32,974 bases of DNA from QALR01 sp045124015 (GTDB lineage: Bacteria > Bacillota > Clostridia > Oscillospirales > CAG-272): positions 1 to 32,974 of the forward strand of contig JBGVLA010000154.1 in the NCBI GenBank assembly GCA_045124015.1, in the 5' to 3' direction. Below the pieces are notes generated by a model. It was not told where the DNA came from. It did not search any database and saw nothing but the letters and a program-made list of their open reading frames with translations. This document shows, piece by piece, positions 8,306 to 15,363 of the stretch; within the stretch, counting starts at the first letter, position 1, and every line of letters begins with the position of its first letter. Made by a program: the position numbers and the translations under genes.

Positions 8306-8336
8306 AAAAAATAAATGAACGAAAGGGAAGAGAACC

Positions 8337-9680
8337 ATGAACAAACCTGTTAAAGTCGGTTTCGTTTCGCTCGGCTGTTCCAAAAACCTTGTGGATACAG
8401 AAGTGATGCTTGCAAAGCTTGTGGAAGCCGGCTATGAGATCACCCCGAATGATGTTGATGCAGATATCATCATCGTCAACACCTGTGCTTTTATTGAAAG
8501 CGCAAAAAAAGAAGCCATTGACAACATTCTTGACGTTGCATGGCTGAAAGAACACGAAAATTTGAAGGGTATTGTGGTAACGGGCTGTCTGGCAGAACGC
8601 TATCAGACACAGATATTCGATGAAATTCCTGAGGTTGACGCTGTGATCGGTGTCGGAAGCTTGGATAAGATCGTTGATGCTGTGGATGCTGTTGTAAACG
8701 GCGAAAGATTCAGCGCGTTTGATGATAAGAACACCTCCGAGCTTGGCGGCGAACGTATCGTTACTACACCCGAATATACTGCATATCTCAAGATCGCAGA
8801 GGGCTGTGATAACTGCTGTACTTACTGTGCGATTCCGCTCATCCGCGGTCATTTCCGCAGCCGTCCGATGGAGGATATCGTTAAGGAAGCCAAGGAACTC
8901 GAAGATATCGGCGTAAAAGAGCTCAATATCGTCGCGCAGGACACGACAAGATACGGTCTCGACCTCTACGGCGAATATAAGCTTGCTGAGCTTATCCGTG
9001 CGATTTGCGCCGAAACCAAGATCCCGTGGATCCGTCTCCTTTACTGCTATCCCGATAAGATCACGGACGAGCTCATTGCTGAAATGCGCGACAACGACCG
9101 CGTTGTGAAATATATCGACCTTCCGATCCAGCATATCAGCGATCACGTTCTTTCCGAAATGAACCGTCATGGCGATTCCGCAATGATTCGTGAGACTGTG
9201 AAAAAGCTTCGCGATAACGTGCCCGGCATCTGCATCCGTACGACAGTTATCGTTGGTTTCCCGGGTGAGACCGATGCGGACTTCGAAGAACTTTGCGAAT
9301 ATGTAAAAGAGGCTGAATTTGACCGTCTGGGCGCATTTACCTATTCTCGTGAGGAAGATACCCCTGCATATGATTTCGTTGATCAGATCGACGAACAGAC
9401 CAAGCAGGATCGATATGACATCATTATGAAAGAGCAGCTTCATATTTCTTCCGCGAAGAACGAAAAGCTGATCGGTAAGCGCATGAAGGTCCTTTGCGAA
9501 GCGTATGACCCCGTTGCTGAAGTTTACTTCGGCAGAAGCGCGGCGGACGCTCCCGATATCGATACCAAGGTGTATTTCAAAAACGCGCTCGGTAAGAAGC
9601 GCATCGCGCCCGGCTCCTTCGTTGACGTTAAGATCGAAGAAGCTGTGGATTACGATCTCATCGGCAGAACCATTAAATAA
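8337..9680 (+). CDS. rimO: Ribosomal protein uS12 methylthiotransferase RimO
   Basis: RimO is a radical-SAM enzyme with two iron-sulfur clusters that adds a methylthio group to an aspartate of ribosomal protein S12. The first cluster is held by C14 (SLGCSKN), C50 (NTCAFIESAKKE) and C84 (GCLAERY). The radical-SAM CxxxCxxC is C157, C161 and C164 (EGCDNCCTYCAIP). A C-terminal TRAM-like region ends the protein. The N-terminal SLGCSKNLVDTE and NTCAFIESAKKEAID favour RimO over its tRNA-modifying relative MiaB. The length of 447 residues is typical. GAAAGGGAAGAG precedes the ATG. pgsA follows after 24 bases, so an operon is likely. Confidence 0.94.
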   Translation: MNKPVKVGFVSLGCSKNLVDTEVMLAKLVEAGYEITPNDVDADIIIVNTCAFIESAKKEAIDNILDVAWLKEHENLKGIVVTGCLAERYQTQIFDEIPEVDAVIGVGSLDKIVDAVDAVVNGERFSAFDDKNTSELGGERIVTTPEYTAYLKIAEGCDNCCTYCAIPLIRGHFRSRPMEDIVKEAKELEDIGVKELNIVAQDTTRYGLDLYGEYKLAELIRAICAETKIPWIRLLYCYPDKITDELIAEMRDNDRVVKYIDLPIQHISDHVLSEMNRHGDSAMIRETVKKLRDNVPGICIRTTVIVGFPGETDADFEELCEYVKEAEFDRLGAFTYSREEDTPAYDFVDQIDEQTKQDRYDIIMKEQLHISSAKNEKLIGKRMKVLCEAYDPVAEVYFGRSAADAPDIDTKVYFKNALGKKRIAPGSFVDVKIEEAVDYDLIGRTIK

Positions 9681-9704
9681 ATATTCCGTTTTGGAGGTGC
9701 TATT

Positions 9705-10304
9705 ATGAAACTGAATTTGCCCAATAAGCTGACCCTTCTCAGAATGCTCATGGTCCCGTTCCTCATGGTTTTCATCACCTTTGATTTCGGACTCGGAGAC
9801 GTGGTGTCTCGATTGATCGCCGCCGCATTCTTCGGTCTTGCGTCCTTTACCGACTTTGTAGACGGACATCTCGCAAGAAAATACAATCTTGTAACCAACT
9901 TTGGCAAATTTATGGATCCGCTTGCAGATAAGCTTATGGTCTTTGTGGCGCTCATTTCTCTTTGCTACACCACAGGCAGAGATGAAGGCGCAACCGTTTA
10001 CGGCGTATGCCTTCTCATTGCGACCGTGATTGTCATTTTCCGCGAGCTTGCCGTTACGTCCATGCGTATGGTCGTAACCAACACCGACGGTATCGTCATT
10101 GCGGCAAACTGGCTCGGTAAGGTAAAGACCTGCATCCAGATCGCGGCGATCCTCGTTGTCATCATCGAACCCATCTTTGAATATGAATTCCTCGATGGTC
10201 ATGCCGCATCCTATGTGCTTCTCGCTGCAATGTCTGTCATGACCCTTTGGTCCGGCTTTGCTTATTTCAAGAGCTACTGGAAATATATCAATCCCGCAAA
10301 CTGA
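9705..10304 (+). CDS. pgsA: CDP-diacylglycerol-glycerol-3-phosphate 3-phosphatidyltransferase
   Basis: PgsA makes phosphatidylglycerol phosphate at the cytoplasmic membrane. The CDP-alcohol phosphatidyltransferase motif D-G-x2-A-R-x8-G-x3-D-x3-D is complete: D53, G54, A57, R58, G67, D71, D75, with the extra D50. Several hydrophobic segments surround it, including ones near residues 12-28, 75-95 and 100-120. The length of 199 residues is usual. TTGGAGGTG before the ATG is a good binding site. It sits behind rimO and ends at a strong terminator. Other CDP-alcohol transferases share the motif, but size and position after rimO favour PgsA. Confidence 0.92.
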   Translation: MKLNLPNKLTLLRMLMVPFLMVFITFDFGLGDVVSRLIAAAFFGLASFTDFVDGHLARKYNLVTNFGKFMDPLADKLMVFVALISLCYTTGRDEGATVYGVCLLIATVIVIFRELAVTSMRMVVTNTDGIVIAANWLGKVKTCIQIAAILVVIIEPIFEYEFLDGHAASYVLLAAMSVMTLWSGFAYFKSYWKYINPAN

Positions 10305-10311
10305 TATCATG

Positions 10312-10340
10312 GCCTCGCCCTTTTGGGCGAGGCTGTTTTC
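10312..10340 (+). terminator. Intrinsic terminator after pgsA
   Basis: GCCTCGCCC (10312-10320) and GGGCGAGGC (10325-10333) form a nine-base stem with a TTTT loop, followed by TGTTTTC. It ends the rimO-pgsA unit. Confidence 0.9.
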
Positions 10341-10397
10341 GTCTTTGCGAAAGGACACCTTGAAAAGAGGACAAAATAACATAATTCAAATTACCCC

Positions 10398-10426
10398 TTG
10401 ACATTTTGGCGATTTTGGTATACAAT
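10398..10426 (+). promoter_or_regulatory. Sigma-A-type promoter of the DUF1292 gene
   Basis: TTGACA (10398-10403) and TACAAT (10421-10426) are 17 bases apart. The leader contains a small hairpin (GCGGG at 10445-10449 with CCCGC at 10458-10462) before the AGAAAGGA binding site. Confidence 0.75.
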
Positions 10427-10485
10427 ATAGATATAGAAAGAAAGGCGGGAACAAAGCCCCGCAGACACAGAAAGGAATCTTTTCT

Positions 10486-10767
10486 ATGGCTGATGAAATT
10501 TTTGATGCGCAGGATCTCATTACTCTCACCGATGAAGAAGGTAATGAGGAACAGTTCGAAGTGATCGCTTCTTTGGAAATCGACGGCATTATGTATTACG
10601 CACTTATGCCTATCGCAAACAACGAAAATGGCGATTGCGTACTTCTCAAGCTTGAAATGGACGAAAACGGCGAGGAGATCCTCTCCACCATCGATGACGA
10701 TGACGAATATGAACGTGTTGCTGACGCTTTCGATGACGAAGTTTTCTCCGAAATCGATTACGACTAA
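10486..10767 (+). CDS. DUF1292 domain protein (YrzB-like)
   Basis: The 93-residue product is very acidic and begins with ITLTDEEGNEEQFEVIASLEI, followed by a strand pattern with YYALMPI and CVLLKLEMDENGEEIL, then an Asp/Glu-rich tail. This is the DUF1292 pattern, found in nearly all Bacillota and often encoded near alaS or ruvX homologues. Its function is unknown. Here it stands alone with its own promoter. The start is set by AGAAAGGA at 10469-10476. It is soluble and cytoplasmic by composition. Confidence 0.9.
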   Translation: MADEIFDAQDLITLTDEEGNEEQFEVIASLEIDGIMYYALMPIANNENGDCVLLKLEMDENGEEILSTIDDDDEYERVADAFDDEVFSEIDYD

Positions 10768-10796
10768 TTCCTACGTATAACTTCTATAAAATCTCA

Positions 10797-10802
10797 TATA
10801 AT
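10797..10802 (+). promoter_or_regulatory. Perfect TATAAT -10 box before the structured RNA
   Basis: TATAAT lies at 10797-10802 and would start a transcript near 10809-10810, some 17 bases before the basal helix of the RNA candidate. No good TTGACA sits 16-18 bases upstream, so the -35 element is weak or an activator is used. Confidence 0.5.
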
Positions 10803-10809
10803 AACCTCA

Positions 10810-11044
10810 TGAGATGCAAGATTTGAAAAAATGCCTGCCCCTCTCGTGATATGCCGAAATTAAACCTACAACTATTTCTTGGAGCCTTAATAATGATCCG
10901 GTATGGGGAATGCAGACCTCCCGCCCGTTCCTGTTTATCACGAACGGTGTCGGACGTTGGGAGCACAAACTGCTGGTGCGGGCGCCACCCTAGCTTTTCG
11001 CAGGGACTTAATTATGGCGTACACGGCCGGGTGGGTTATTTTTT
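10810..11044 (+). ncRNA. Candidate large structured non-coding RNA, about 220 nt
   Basis: The two ends pair over a long distance. AAAAAAT (10826-10832) pairs with ATTTTTT (11038-11044), and GCCTGCCC (10833-10840) pairs with GGGTGGGT (11029-11036). CGTG plus TATGCC (10845-10855, one bulged A) pairs with GGCGTACACG (11016-11025), and AATTAA (10858-10863) pairs with TTAATT (11008-11013). Several pairs are G-U wobbles on the plus strand and would be A-C mismatches on the minus strand, so the plus strand is the RNA. The core has nested or local stems: CTCCC 10918-10922 with GGGAG 10959-10963, CCGTTC 10925-10930 with GAACGG 10942-10947, AGCA/TGCT 10962-10974, and CCCT-GC/GC-AGGG 10988-11005. The 3' end is U-rich, like a terminator. 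The branched core argues against 6S RNA. The raiA RNA family of Clostridia has a similar size, but I cannot confirm membership. Confidence 0.65.
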
Positions 11045-11126
11045 ATATATGAGGATATGAATGAAAATCCGCGCTTTGAGACATCTGCGATAAGCAGTAA
11101 ACCAAAAAGCATTATAACAAACAGAA

Positions 11127-11167
11127 AAGGACAGAGAAATTTTTTCGTTTCTCTGTCCTTATTTTTT
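11127..11167 (+). terminator. Strong intrinsic terminator downstream of the RNA candidate
   Basis: AAGGACAGAGAAA (11127-11139) and TTTCTCTGTCCTT (11148-11160) form a 13-base stem, followed by ATTTTTTG. No protein gene ends here, so it probably catches transcripts reading through the RNA locus at 10810-11044. Confidence 0.8.
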
Positions 11168-11178
11168 GCAAGCATATA

Positions 11179-11407
11179 GCATTTGTAGATACAAATGCAA
11201 ATCAAGTGATATGCCTCGCAATTGCTCGGCGTGATATTATCGCAGATCGATAGTGATATTGTTCGCTAAGCTCACAGTGATATTATATTCGCCTCCCAAA
11301 ACTCGCGAAGCGAATACCACTCTGCGGCAACTGAATATCACTGCGTCGCAATATCACTCGCCGTCAGGCGAATATAACTGAGGCACCTGCGATAAAGCAG
11401 GTGCCTC
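11179..11407. repeat. Composite palindromic intergenic element with AGTGATAT modules
   Basis: It starts with the perfect inverted repeat GCATTTGTA-GA-TACAAATGC (11179-11198). Next come AGTGATAT-like modules at 11204, 11230, 11252 and 11276 in one orientation and ATATCACT modules at 11335 and 11351 in the other, so the middle forms a large imperfect hairpin around 11290-11330. It ends in an 11-base perfect hairpin (11380-11390 with 11397-11407, loop GATAAA). There is no open reading frame of note. The layout suggests a non-coding dispersed repeat, MITE-like in form, but no flanking target duplication is clear. Confidence 0.65.
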
Positions 11408-11449
11408 AAGGCGCGGATTTTGTTTTGTAGAAAGCTTTCCATATGGAAT

Positions 11450-11480
11450 AAAAAAGAAGCGGCATAGCCGCTTCTTTTTT
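11450..11480 (-). terminator. Intrinsic terminator of the solute-binding-like lipoprotein gene
   Basis: GAAGCGGC (11456-11463) and GCCGCTTC (11467-11474) are flanked by six As on the left and six Ts on the right, giving a bidirectional hairpin. On the minus strand it follows the stop at 11499 by about 20 bases. Confidence 0.9.
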
Positions 11481-11498
11481 ATATAATTCCAAAGAGAA

Positions 11499-13088
11499 TT
11501 AAGCCTTGTTGGTATCGATCTTCTTAACGAATTCTTCGATAGAACCGCCAGCACCTGCGATGGAGTCATATCTCTTATCGATGAGCTTGGTGATGTTATT
11601 CTTACCAGCGGAGATCTGCTGAGAAATTTCACCTTCAAGGGAGAGGATAAGATAACCGGGGTCGTAGGTACGAGTGTCAAGGATGATGTTGAGCATTTCT
11701 GCAGAATCAGCGTCGCCGCAGTAGTCGTAGGAGTAAGCGTCGATCCAAACGGGACGAACGAGAGCAGTGGAATGAGCAGCGTATACTGTGAAGAAGTCGC
11801 CCATGCCTTCGATGTCAACAACAGAAGTAGGAACCATGTAAACCATGAGGTGGTTGTCTACATAGTGAGCATAGTTTTCCTGAGTTTCGGAGTACTTAGG
11901 ATAAGGAACGAGACCTACAGCGGTATCGGAGTCCTTAAGAGTGGATTCTTCGAGCTTCTGAATGATATCAGAGTAGAAGAGAGTGTTACCGGAAACGAGA
12001 GCTGCCTGGCCGTCGCCGTAACCGGTGGTGTCATGTTCGGGAAGAGCCCAAACTTCGATAGCCTTGGAGATGATGGTATCCCACTGAGCAGCGCTTTCAC
12101 GCATTACGAACTTGAGCGCGCCGTTTTCGTTAACGATCATAGGAAGACCGGAAGCGGTGTGGAGACCGTGAGTAGCGTGAGTTGTAGTAGCCCAACCTAC
12201 GATATCGCCTTCGGAGTAGTCGATTGTCTGGTTACCGGAAACGTCGTTTGCAGCCTTCTTAACCATTTCAATGAAGATATCCATGGTCCACTTGCCGTCG
12301 CGAACGAGCTGGTAAATGTCATAACCGAGACCCTGAACAACAGCGGTTTCGTAAAGGTTCTTATTGAACATAAGAGCGTGTGCGAGAGAAGAAGCGGAGA
12401 ATGTAAAGTCGCCTACGATGCTGTAAAGAGTATCAACACCAGAAGAGTTCTTGATGGTGTAGGTGTTTACATAGTTCTGATCCCACCAGTCAGCGGTGAG
12501 GTCCATGCCGAGGGTGTAGAGGTTGTAGTTGGAGCCGTTTGTTGCGGAAGTACCAACAGAATACTTCATGCAGTAAAGGTCAATGGTCTGCTTACCGGAG
12601 GTAACTTCGTTGGAAACGAGAGAACCGGGGTTTTCGGAACCATTGAATGTGATGGTGCAGTTGTAAAGATTCTGAACGTAAAGGTTTCTTTCTTTTGCTG
12701 CAACTGCGATAGCGTCGGTGTCTTCGGAGTAAACTTCGCGGTCGCTGTCGAAGCCGTCTGCGCAATCGAGGTAACCTGCGATGATGAATTCGTCGCTACG
12801 GAAGTCAACGTCTTCATAGCCGGGGAGTCTGCCTGTACCGTCGAATACTTCGGGTTCGATGATATCATCGGAAGATTCGGTGGTTTCTACGGGTTCGCCG
12901 CCAGCGGTTGTCTGGTTGTCGCCAGACTGGGTGGGCTCTGTAGTACCATCGTTCTGTTTGCCAGTGGTGGTCTCTACGGTGTCGGGCTTTTTGGTTGTGG
13001 TATCAGCGGGTTCGTCATTACAGCCTGCGAGAAGGCAAACGCCGAGAACCATGGCCAGAGCCAAAACTGAAGCCAAGAGTCTTTTCAT
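11499..13088 (-). CDS. Solute-binding-like lipoprotein of an ABC-type family, orphan
   Basis: The 529-residue product begins with a lipoprotein signal peptide ending in LLAGC (C23), followed by a Thr/Glu-rich linker to about residue 75. The rest resembles family 1 extracellular solute-binding proteins: an early strand region (FIIAGY), AAKERNLYVQNLYN as seen in large oligosaccharide-binding members, LMFNKNLYE, GLGYDIYQLVRDGKWTMDIFIEMVKKA, and a late VGLVPYPKYSE. The GKWTMD-F segment and the FNK motif are common in this family. No permease or ATPase gene lies nearby, so its partner transporter must be elsewhere or it acts alone. AAAGGAG precedes the ATG, and a perfect consensus promoter lies upstream, suggesting high expression. 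The ligand, probably a sugar, is inferred only from family habit. Confidence 0.8.
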   Translation of the reverse strand: MKRLLASVLALAMVLGVCLLAGCNDEPADTTTKKPDTVETTTGKQNDGTTEPTQSGDNQTTAGGEPVETTESSDDIIEPEVFDGTGRLPGYEDVDFRSDEFIIAGYLDCADGFDSDREVYSEDTDAIAVAAKERNLYVQNLYNCTITFNGSENPGSLVSNEVTSGKQTIDLYCMKYSVGTSATNGSNYNLYTLGMDLTADWWDQNYVNTYTIKNSSGVDTLYSIVGDFTFSASSLAHALMFNKNLYETAVVQGLGYDIYQLVRDGKWTMDIFIEMVKKAANDVSGNQTIDYSEGDIVGWATTTHATHGLHTASGLPMIVNENGALKFVMRESAAQWDTIISKAIEVWALPEHDTTGYGDGQAALVSGNTLFYSDIIQKLEESTLKDSDTAVGLVPYPKYSETQENYAHYVDNHLMVYMVPTSVVDIEGMGDFFTVYAAHSTALVRPVWIDAYSYDYCGDADSAEMLNIILDTRTYDPGYLILSLEGEISQQISAGKNNITKLIDKRYDSIAGAGGSIEEFVKKIDTNKA

Positions 13089-13156
13089 AAAAATTCTCCT
13101 TTAATATAAAATTTTTCGCCTCGAGTGAATAAATCACTCCAAGAAGGTCTATGTGT

Positions 13157-13185
13157 ATTATAACATCAAAAAATGATTTTGTCAA
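13157..13185 (-). promoter_or_regulatory. Perfect consensus sigma-A promoter of the solute-binding-like gene
   Basis: On the minus strand TTGACA (13185-13180) and TATAAT (13162-13157) are separated by exactly 17 bases. The leader of about 60 bases contains a GAGTGA/TCACTC hairpin at 13123-13139. Confidence 0.9.
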
Positions 13186-13258
13186 TAGTTATTGCATTTC
13201 TCGTATCATCTTTGTTGAATTTTGTCAATACTAACAAATGTATGAAAAACATTCATAG

Positions 13259-13283
13259 ATGGGCGGCACGACGTGCCGCCCAT
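13259..13283. repeat. GC-rich perfect hairpin after the small lipoprotein gene
   Basis: ATGGGCGGCAC (13259-13269) and GTGCCGCCCAT (13273-13283) form an 11-base stem with a three-base loop. It lies ten bases past the minus-strand stop at 13294 and could serve as a terminator, but there is no U-tract on either strand. Confidence 0.6.
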
Positions 13284-13293
13284 AGGGAAAAGA

Positions 13294-13713
13294 TTATCGA
13301 TTGGGACGTGCAGAAGGCGTGATGTGCGTGTTTGTGCGGCCGCTGCTGCGGGCACCGTTTTCGCCATTGTTCATGCTTCCATCGCCCTTGCCGCCGAAGG
13401 GATCGAGTGCGCCTTCGCTTCCGTTGCCGCCGATGTCGCCATCGGGCACGTTCGGTTCGATGTCTGTCATAGGATTGTCAATATCGGGGATCGGAAGCAT
13501 CGGGTCGAGGGAGGATTCGTCGGTTACCGCGGACGTTGTGCTCTGTTCTGTTTTTTCAGATGTGGATTTTTCGGTCGTGCGTTCCGTCGTACTTTCGGCA
13601 GTGGTTGCCCTTGTTGTGCTATTTTGCGTGTCGTTTCCTGTTCCGCAACCAAATGCAAAGATGATGCACAGGAGTGCCGCGCCTGCGGCGAGAATGCTCA
13701 GATATCGTTTCAT
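13294..13713 (-). CDS. Small Thr/Ser-rich lipoprotein, unknown function
   Basis: The frame is open further upstream, but the start is taken at 13713 because AAGGAG lies ten bases before that ATG and a signal peptide follows directly (MKRYLSILAAGAALLCIIFAFGC, split at C23). The lipobox FAFGC is not canonical but keeps Gly at -1. The mature 117 residues are a low-complexity Thr/Ser/Glu stretch, then a Pro/Asp/Gly-rich tail (MLPIPDIDNP, GDIGGNGSEG). No domain is recognised. It may be a surface-exposed spacer or cell-wall-associated lipoprotein. It lies between two other lipoprotein genes on the same strand, each with its own signals, so the three are neighbours rather than an operon. Confidence 0.7.
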   Translation of the reverse strand: MKRYLSILAAGAALLCIIFAFGCGTGNDTQNSTTRATTAESTTERTTEKSTSEKTEQSTTSAVTDESSLDPMLPIPDIDNPMTDIEPNVPDGDIGGNGSEGALDPFGGKGDGSMNNGENGARSSGRTNTHITPSARPNR

Positions 13714-13747
13714 ATATTCTCCTTGTCGCTTTATGATCATTATTTTG

Positions 13748-13764
13748 GAATCGAGTTTCGATTC
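13748..13764. promoter_or_regulatory. Inverted repeat upstream of the small lipoprotein gene, possible operator
   Basis: GAATCGA (13748-13754) and TCGATTC (13758-13764) are perfect mirror halves around GTT, 35 bases before the ATG on the minus strand. The position suits a protein-binding site, but no clear -10/-35 pair is seen around it. Confidence 0.35.
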
Positions 13765-13852
13765 AATGATATTGTGTGTCAAATTGGACAAACTCAACGA
13801 AAATCTTTTTGGAAGTGCAGGGAAAATATGAAAGCGATTTGAATTCCAAAAC

Positions 13853-13884
13853 AAAAAAACAGTGTCCCAAAAGGGACACTGTTT
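13853..13884 (-). terminator. Intrinsic terminator of the Thr-repeat lipoprotein gene
   Basis: AAACAGTGTCCC (13857-13868) and GGGACACTGTTT (13873-13884) form a 12-base stem with an AAAA loop. On the minus strand it continues into seven Ts, 23 bases after the stop at 13907. Confidence 0.9.
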
Positions 13885-13906
13885 GATGTTTTTGTGGTTT
13901 GCTAAA

Positions 13907-14980
13907 TTATTTAGCAGCGTCTTCCATGTTGGAAGTGTAAGCTTCGAGCTGTTCGATGGAGCAACCGAATACTACGTAGTCAACTTCAACGCATGCGCCC
14001 ATCTTGATATTAGCACGAGTGTCGAGGTTGGTGTGAGGAGCGTAAGCACCGAGGAAGTGGAAGTTCATAGCGGTGATGTTACCGTTAGCGGTGTTCCAGT
14101 TGTGCTGAGGATAAGAGTTATTGCTCTTGGTCTTGTTAACAATGTCGAAGTAGTTGGTCTGGTCAACGGTGAGATCACGACCTACAGCTGCGAGGAACAT
14201 CATATCGTAGTAGTAGGTAGCCCACTTGTCAGTAGCGGTAGTAACCTTTGCGTGGTCAGAGCTAGAAGTAGGACAGCCGCCCTGGAGGTACATACCAACG
14301 GATGCAGTTCTGGTGGAGAGACCTTCACCAGCTCTGTGCCAATGGATGGACATGATGTTGTTGGTGGTGTTGTTAAGGATTCTAACCTTAGCGTACTGGT
14401 ATCTACCAACCCAAGTGGTGCCGGGGTTAAGGGGAGCACCAGACCAAGTACCCCAACCGGGGATCATTTCGTCGTCGAAGTCGTATGTAACGATATCAGC
14501 GAAGCAGAGAGCATAAGAATCACGAGTTGCATTAGCGTCGTAAGACTGGATAGCGTAAATCTTAACGGTATCTTCGGTCCATTCAACAGCGATACGAGAA
14601 GCATCGTATGTGAGGTTTGCAACGATGTATTCGTGAGAGGTTTCACCTGCAGCTTCAGCCTTTGTGTTGGTACCGAAGTCGAAACGATCGAATACGCCGA
14701 GAGTAGCACCTGTGGTGGTTTCTGCGGGTTCGGTAGCAGTTGTGGTTGTGGGAGCAGGAGCAGTGGTTGTTGTGGTAGCTTCAGTAGTAGCTTCAGTGGT
14801 TGTGGTAGCTTCAGTGGTAGCTTCAGTGGTTGTGGTAGCTTCTGTTGTAGCTTCGGTTGTTGTGGTAGCAACAGTGGTAGCCTCGGTGGTTGTATCAGCG
14901 GGCTCTTTGTTGCAACCTACCATAGCGAATACTGCAACGAGCATTGCAGCTACCATGATGAGCGACAAAAATTTCTTCAT
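13907..14980 (-). CDS. Lipoprotein with Thr-Glu-Ala repeat linker and unknown C-terminal domain
   Basis: The start at 14980 is set by AAAGGAG and by the signal peptide that follows, ending in AMVGC (C23). The open frame continues upstream but encodes no sensible N-terminus. Residues 31-70 are four copies of a ten-residue unit like TTEATTEATT. The remaining 260 residues form a domain rich in Tyr, Trp and Asn (GWGTWSGAPLNPGTTW, MSIHWHRAGE, YYYDMMFLAAVG), which looks like a beta-rich extracellular module such as a carbohydrate-binding domain. I do not recognise the family. Codon use is strongly biased, like tig, and the promoter is a perfect consensus, so it is probably abundant on the cell surface. 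Confidence 0.8.
   Translation of the reverse strand: MKKFLSLIMVAAMLVAVFAMVGCNKEPADTTTEATTVATTTTEATTEATTTTEATTEATTTTEATTEATTTTTAPAPTTTTATEPAETTTGATLGVFDRFDFGTNTKAEAAGETSHEYIVANLTYDASRIAVEWTEDTVKIYAIQSYDANATRDSYALCFADIVTYDFDDEMIPGWGTWSGAPLNPGTTWVGRYQYAKVRILNNTTNNIMSIHWHRAGEGLSTRTASVGMYLQGGCPTSSSDHAKVTTATDKWATYYYDMMFLAAVGRDLTVDQTNYFDIVNKTKSNNSYPQHNWNTANGNITAMNFHFLGAYAPHTNLDTRANIKMGACVEVDYVVFGCSIEQLEAYTSNMEDAAK
14771..14890 (-). repeat. In-frame 30-bp tandem repeat, four units
   Basis: Four 30-base units encode residues 31-70 of the lipoprotein. The inner two are closest in sequence and the outer ones diverge. Because the unit is a multiple of three, gain or loss of units would change linker length without a frameshift. 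Confidence 0.85.
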
Positions 14981-15065
14981 GAGTTGTCTCCTTTTTGAAA
15001 AAATAAAAATAATTATTTTGACGTTGGGATGCTGTCTGAAAGCACCGTACGCCGTGATTACTGCT

Positions 15066-15094
15066 ATTATATCACCAAAATTCAAATTTGTCAA
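15066..15094 (-). promoter_or_regulatory. Perfect consensus sigma-A promoter of the Thr-repeat lipoprotein gene
   Basis: TTGACA (15094-15089) and TATAAT (15071-15066) on the minus strand are 17 bases apart, giving a leader of about 80 bases with a terminal AAAGGAG. Confidence 0.9.
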
Positions 15095-15314
15095 TATCCT
15101 TGCGAAAATTCTGTGCAATTTGACACAATTTTTCGAAGAAAAAATCGAATGGAAATAGGAGGGCAAAAGCATTGAGTAAATATAATTGTTGATATAAAAT
15201 AATACTGAATATGTTTTTGATTGGCTTATTTGAAAAAATTGCATTTTTCTCCTTTGATTTTGTAACAAAATTGTAATATTTCTCTAAGGACGAAAATTCC
15301 ATTTTTTTCCGTAA
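15095..15314. other. AT-rich intergenic DNA without a recognised feature
   Basis: Between the promoter at 15066-15094 and the next terminator I see only AT-rich sequence. No open frame with a binding site and no long palindrome was found. Confidence 0.6.
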
Positions 15315-15316
15315 GA

Positions 15317-15346
15317 AAAAGGAAAGCGAATAAATGCTTTCCTTTT
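15317..15346 (-). terminator. Intrinsic terminator of the M23 peptidase gene
   Basis: AAAAGGAAAGC (15317-15327) and GCTTTCCTTTT (15336-15346) form an 11-base stem. On the minus strand the stem runs into Ts, 18 bases after the stop at 15364. Confidence 0.8.
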
Positions 15347-15363
15347 ATATTATATATTGGCGC

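Noticed and set aside
8250..10382. Open frame of 710 codons on the minus strand antisense to rimO and pgsA
   Set aside because: It mirrors the codon structure of two clear genes, has no binding site, and its product is a low-complexity mixture without domains.
10810..11044. 6S RNA, tmRNA, RNase P or SRP RNA
   Set aside because: 6S RNA is a single rod with a central bubble, while this core is branched. No tag frame or T-arm (tmRNA), no conserved P4 sequence (RNase P) and no GGAAGCAGCC loop (SRP) is present.
11008..11205. Minus-strand frame of 65 codons with a hydrophobic stretch
   Set aside because: It overlaps the RNA candidate and runs through a strong terminator stem, which explains the hydrophobic repeats. 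No binding site is seen.
11772..13070. Long plus-strand frame opposite the solute-binding-like gene
   Set aside because: It is the antisense shadow of a gene with a signal peptide, promoter and terminator on the minus strand.
14771..14890. CRISPR-like array
   Set aside because: The units are adjacent without spacers and encode an in-frame peptide repeat.
13862..14998. Plus-strand frame rich in Val, Ser, Cys and Gly
   Set aside because: It is the reverse complement of the Thr-repeat lipoprotein gene; the low-complexity repeats cause the long open frame.
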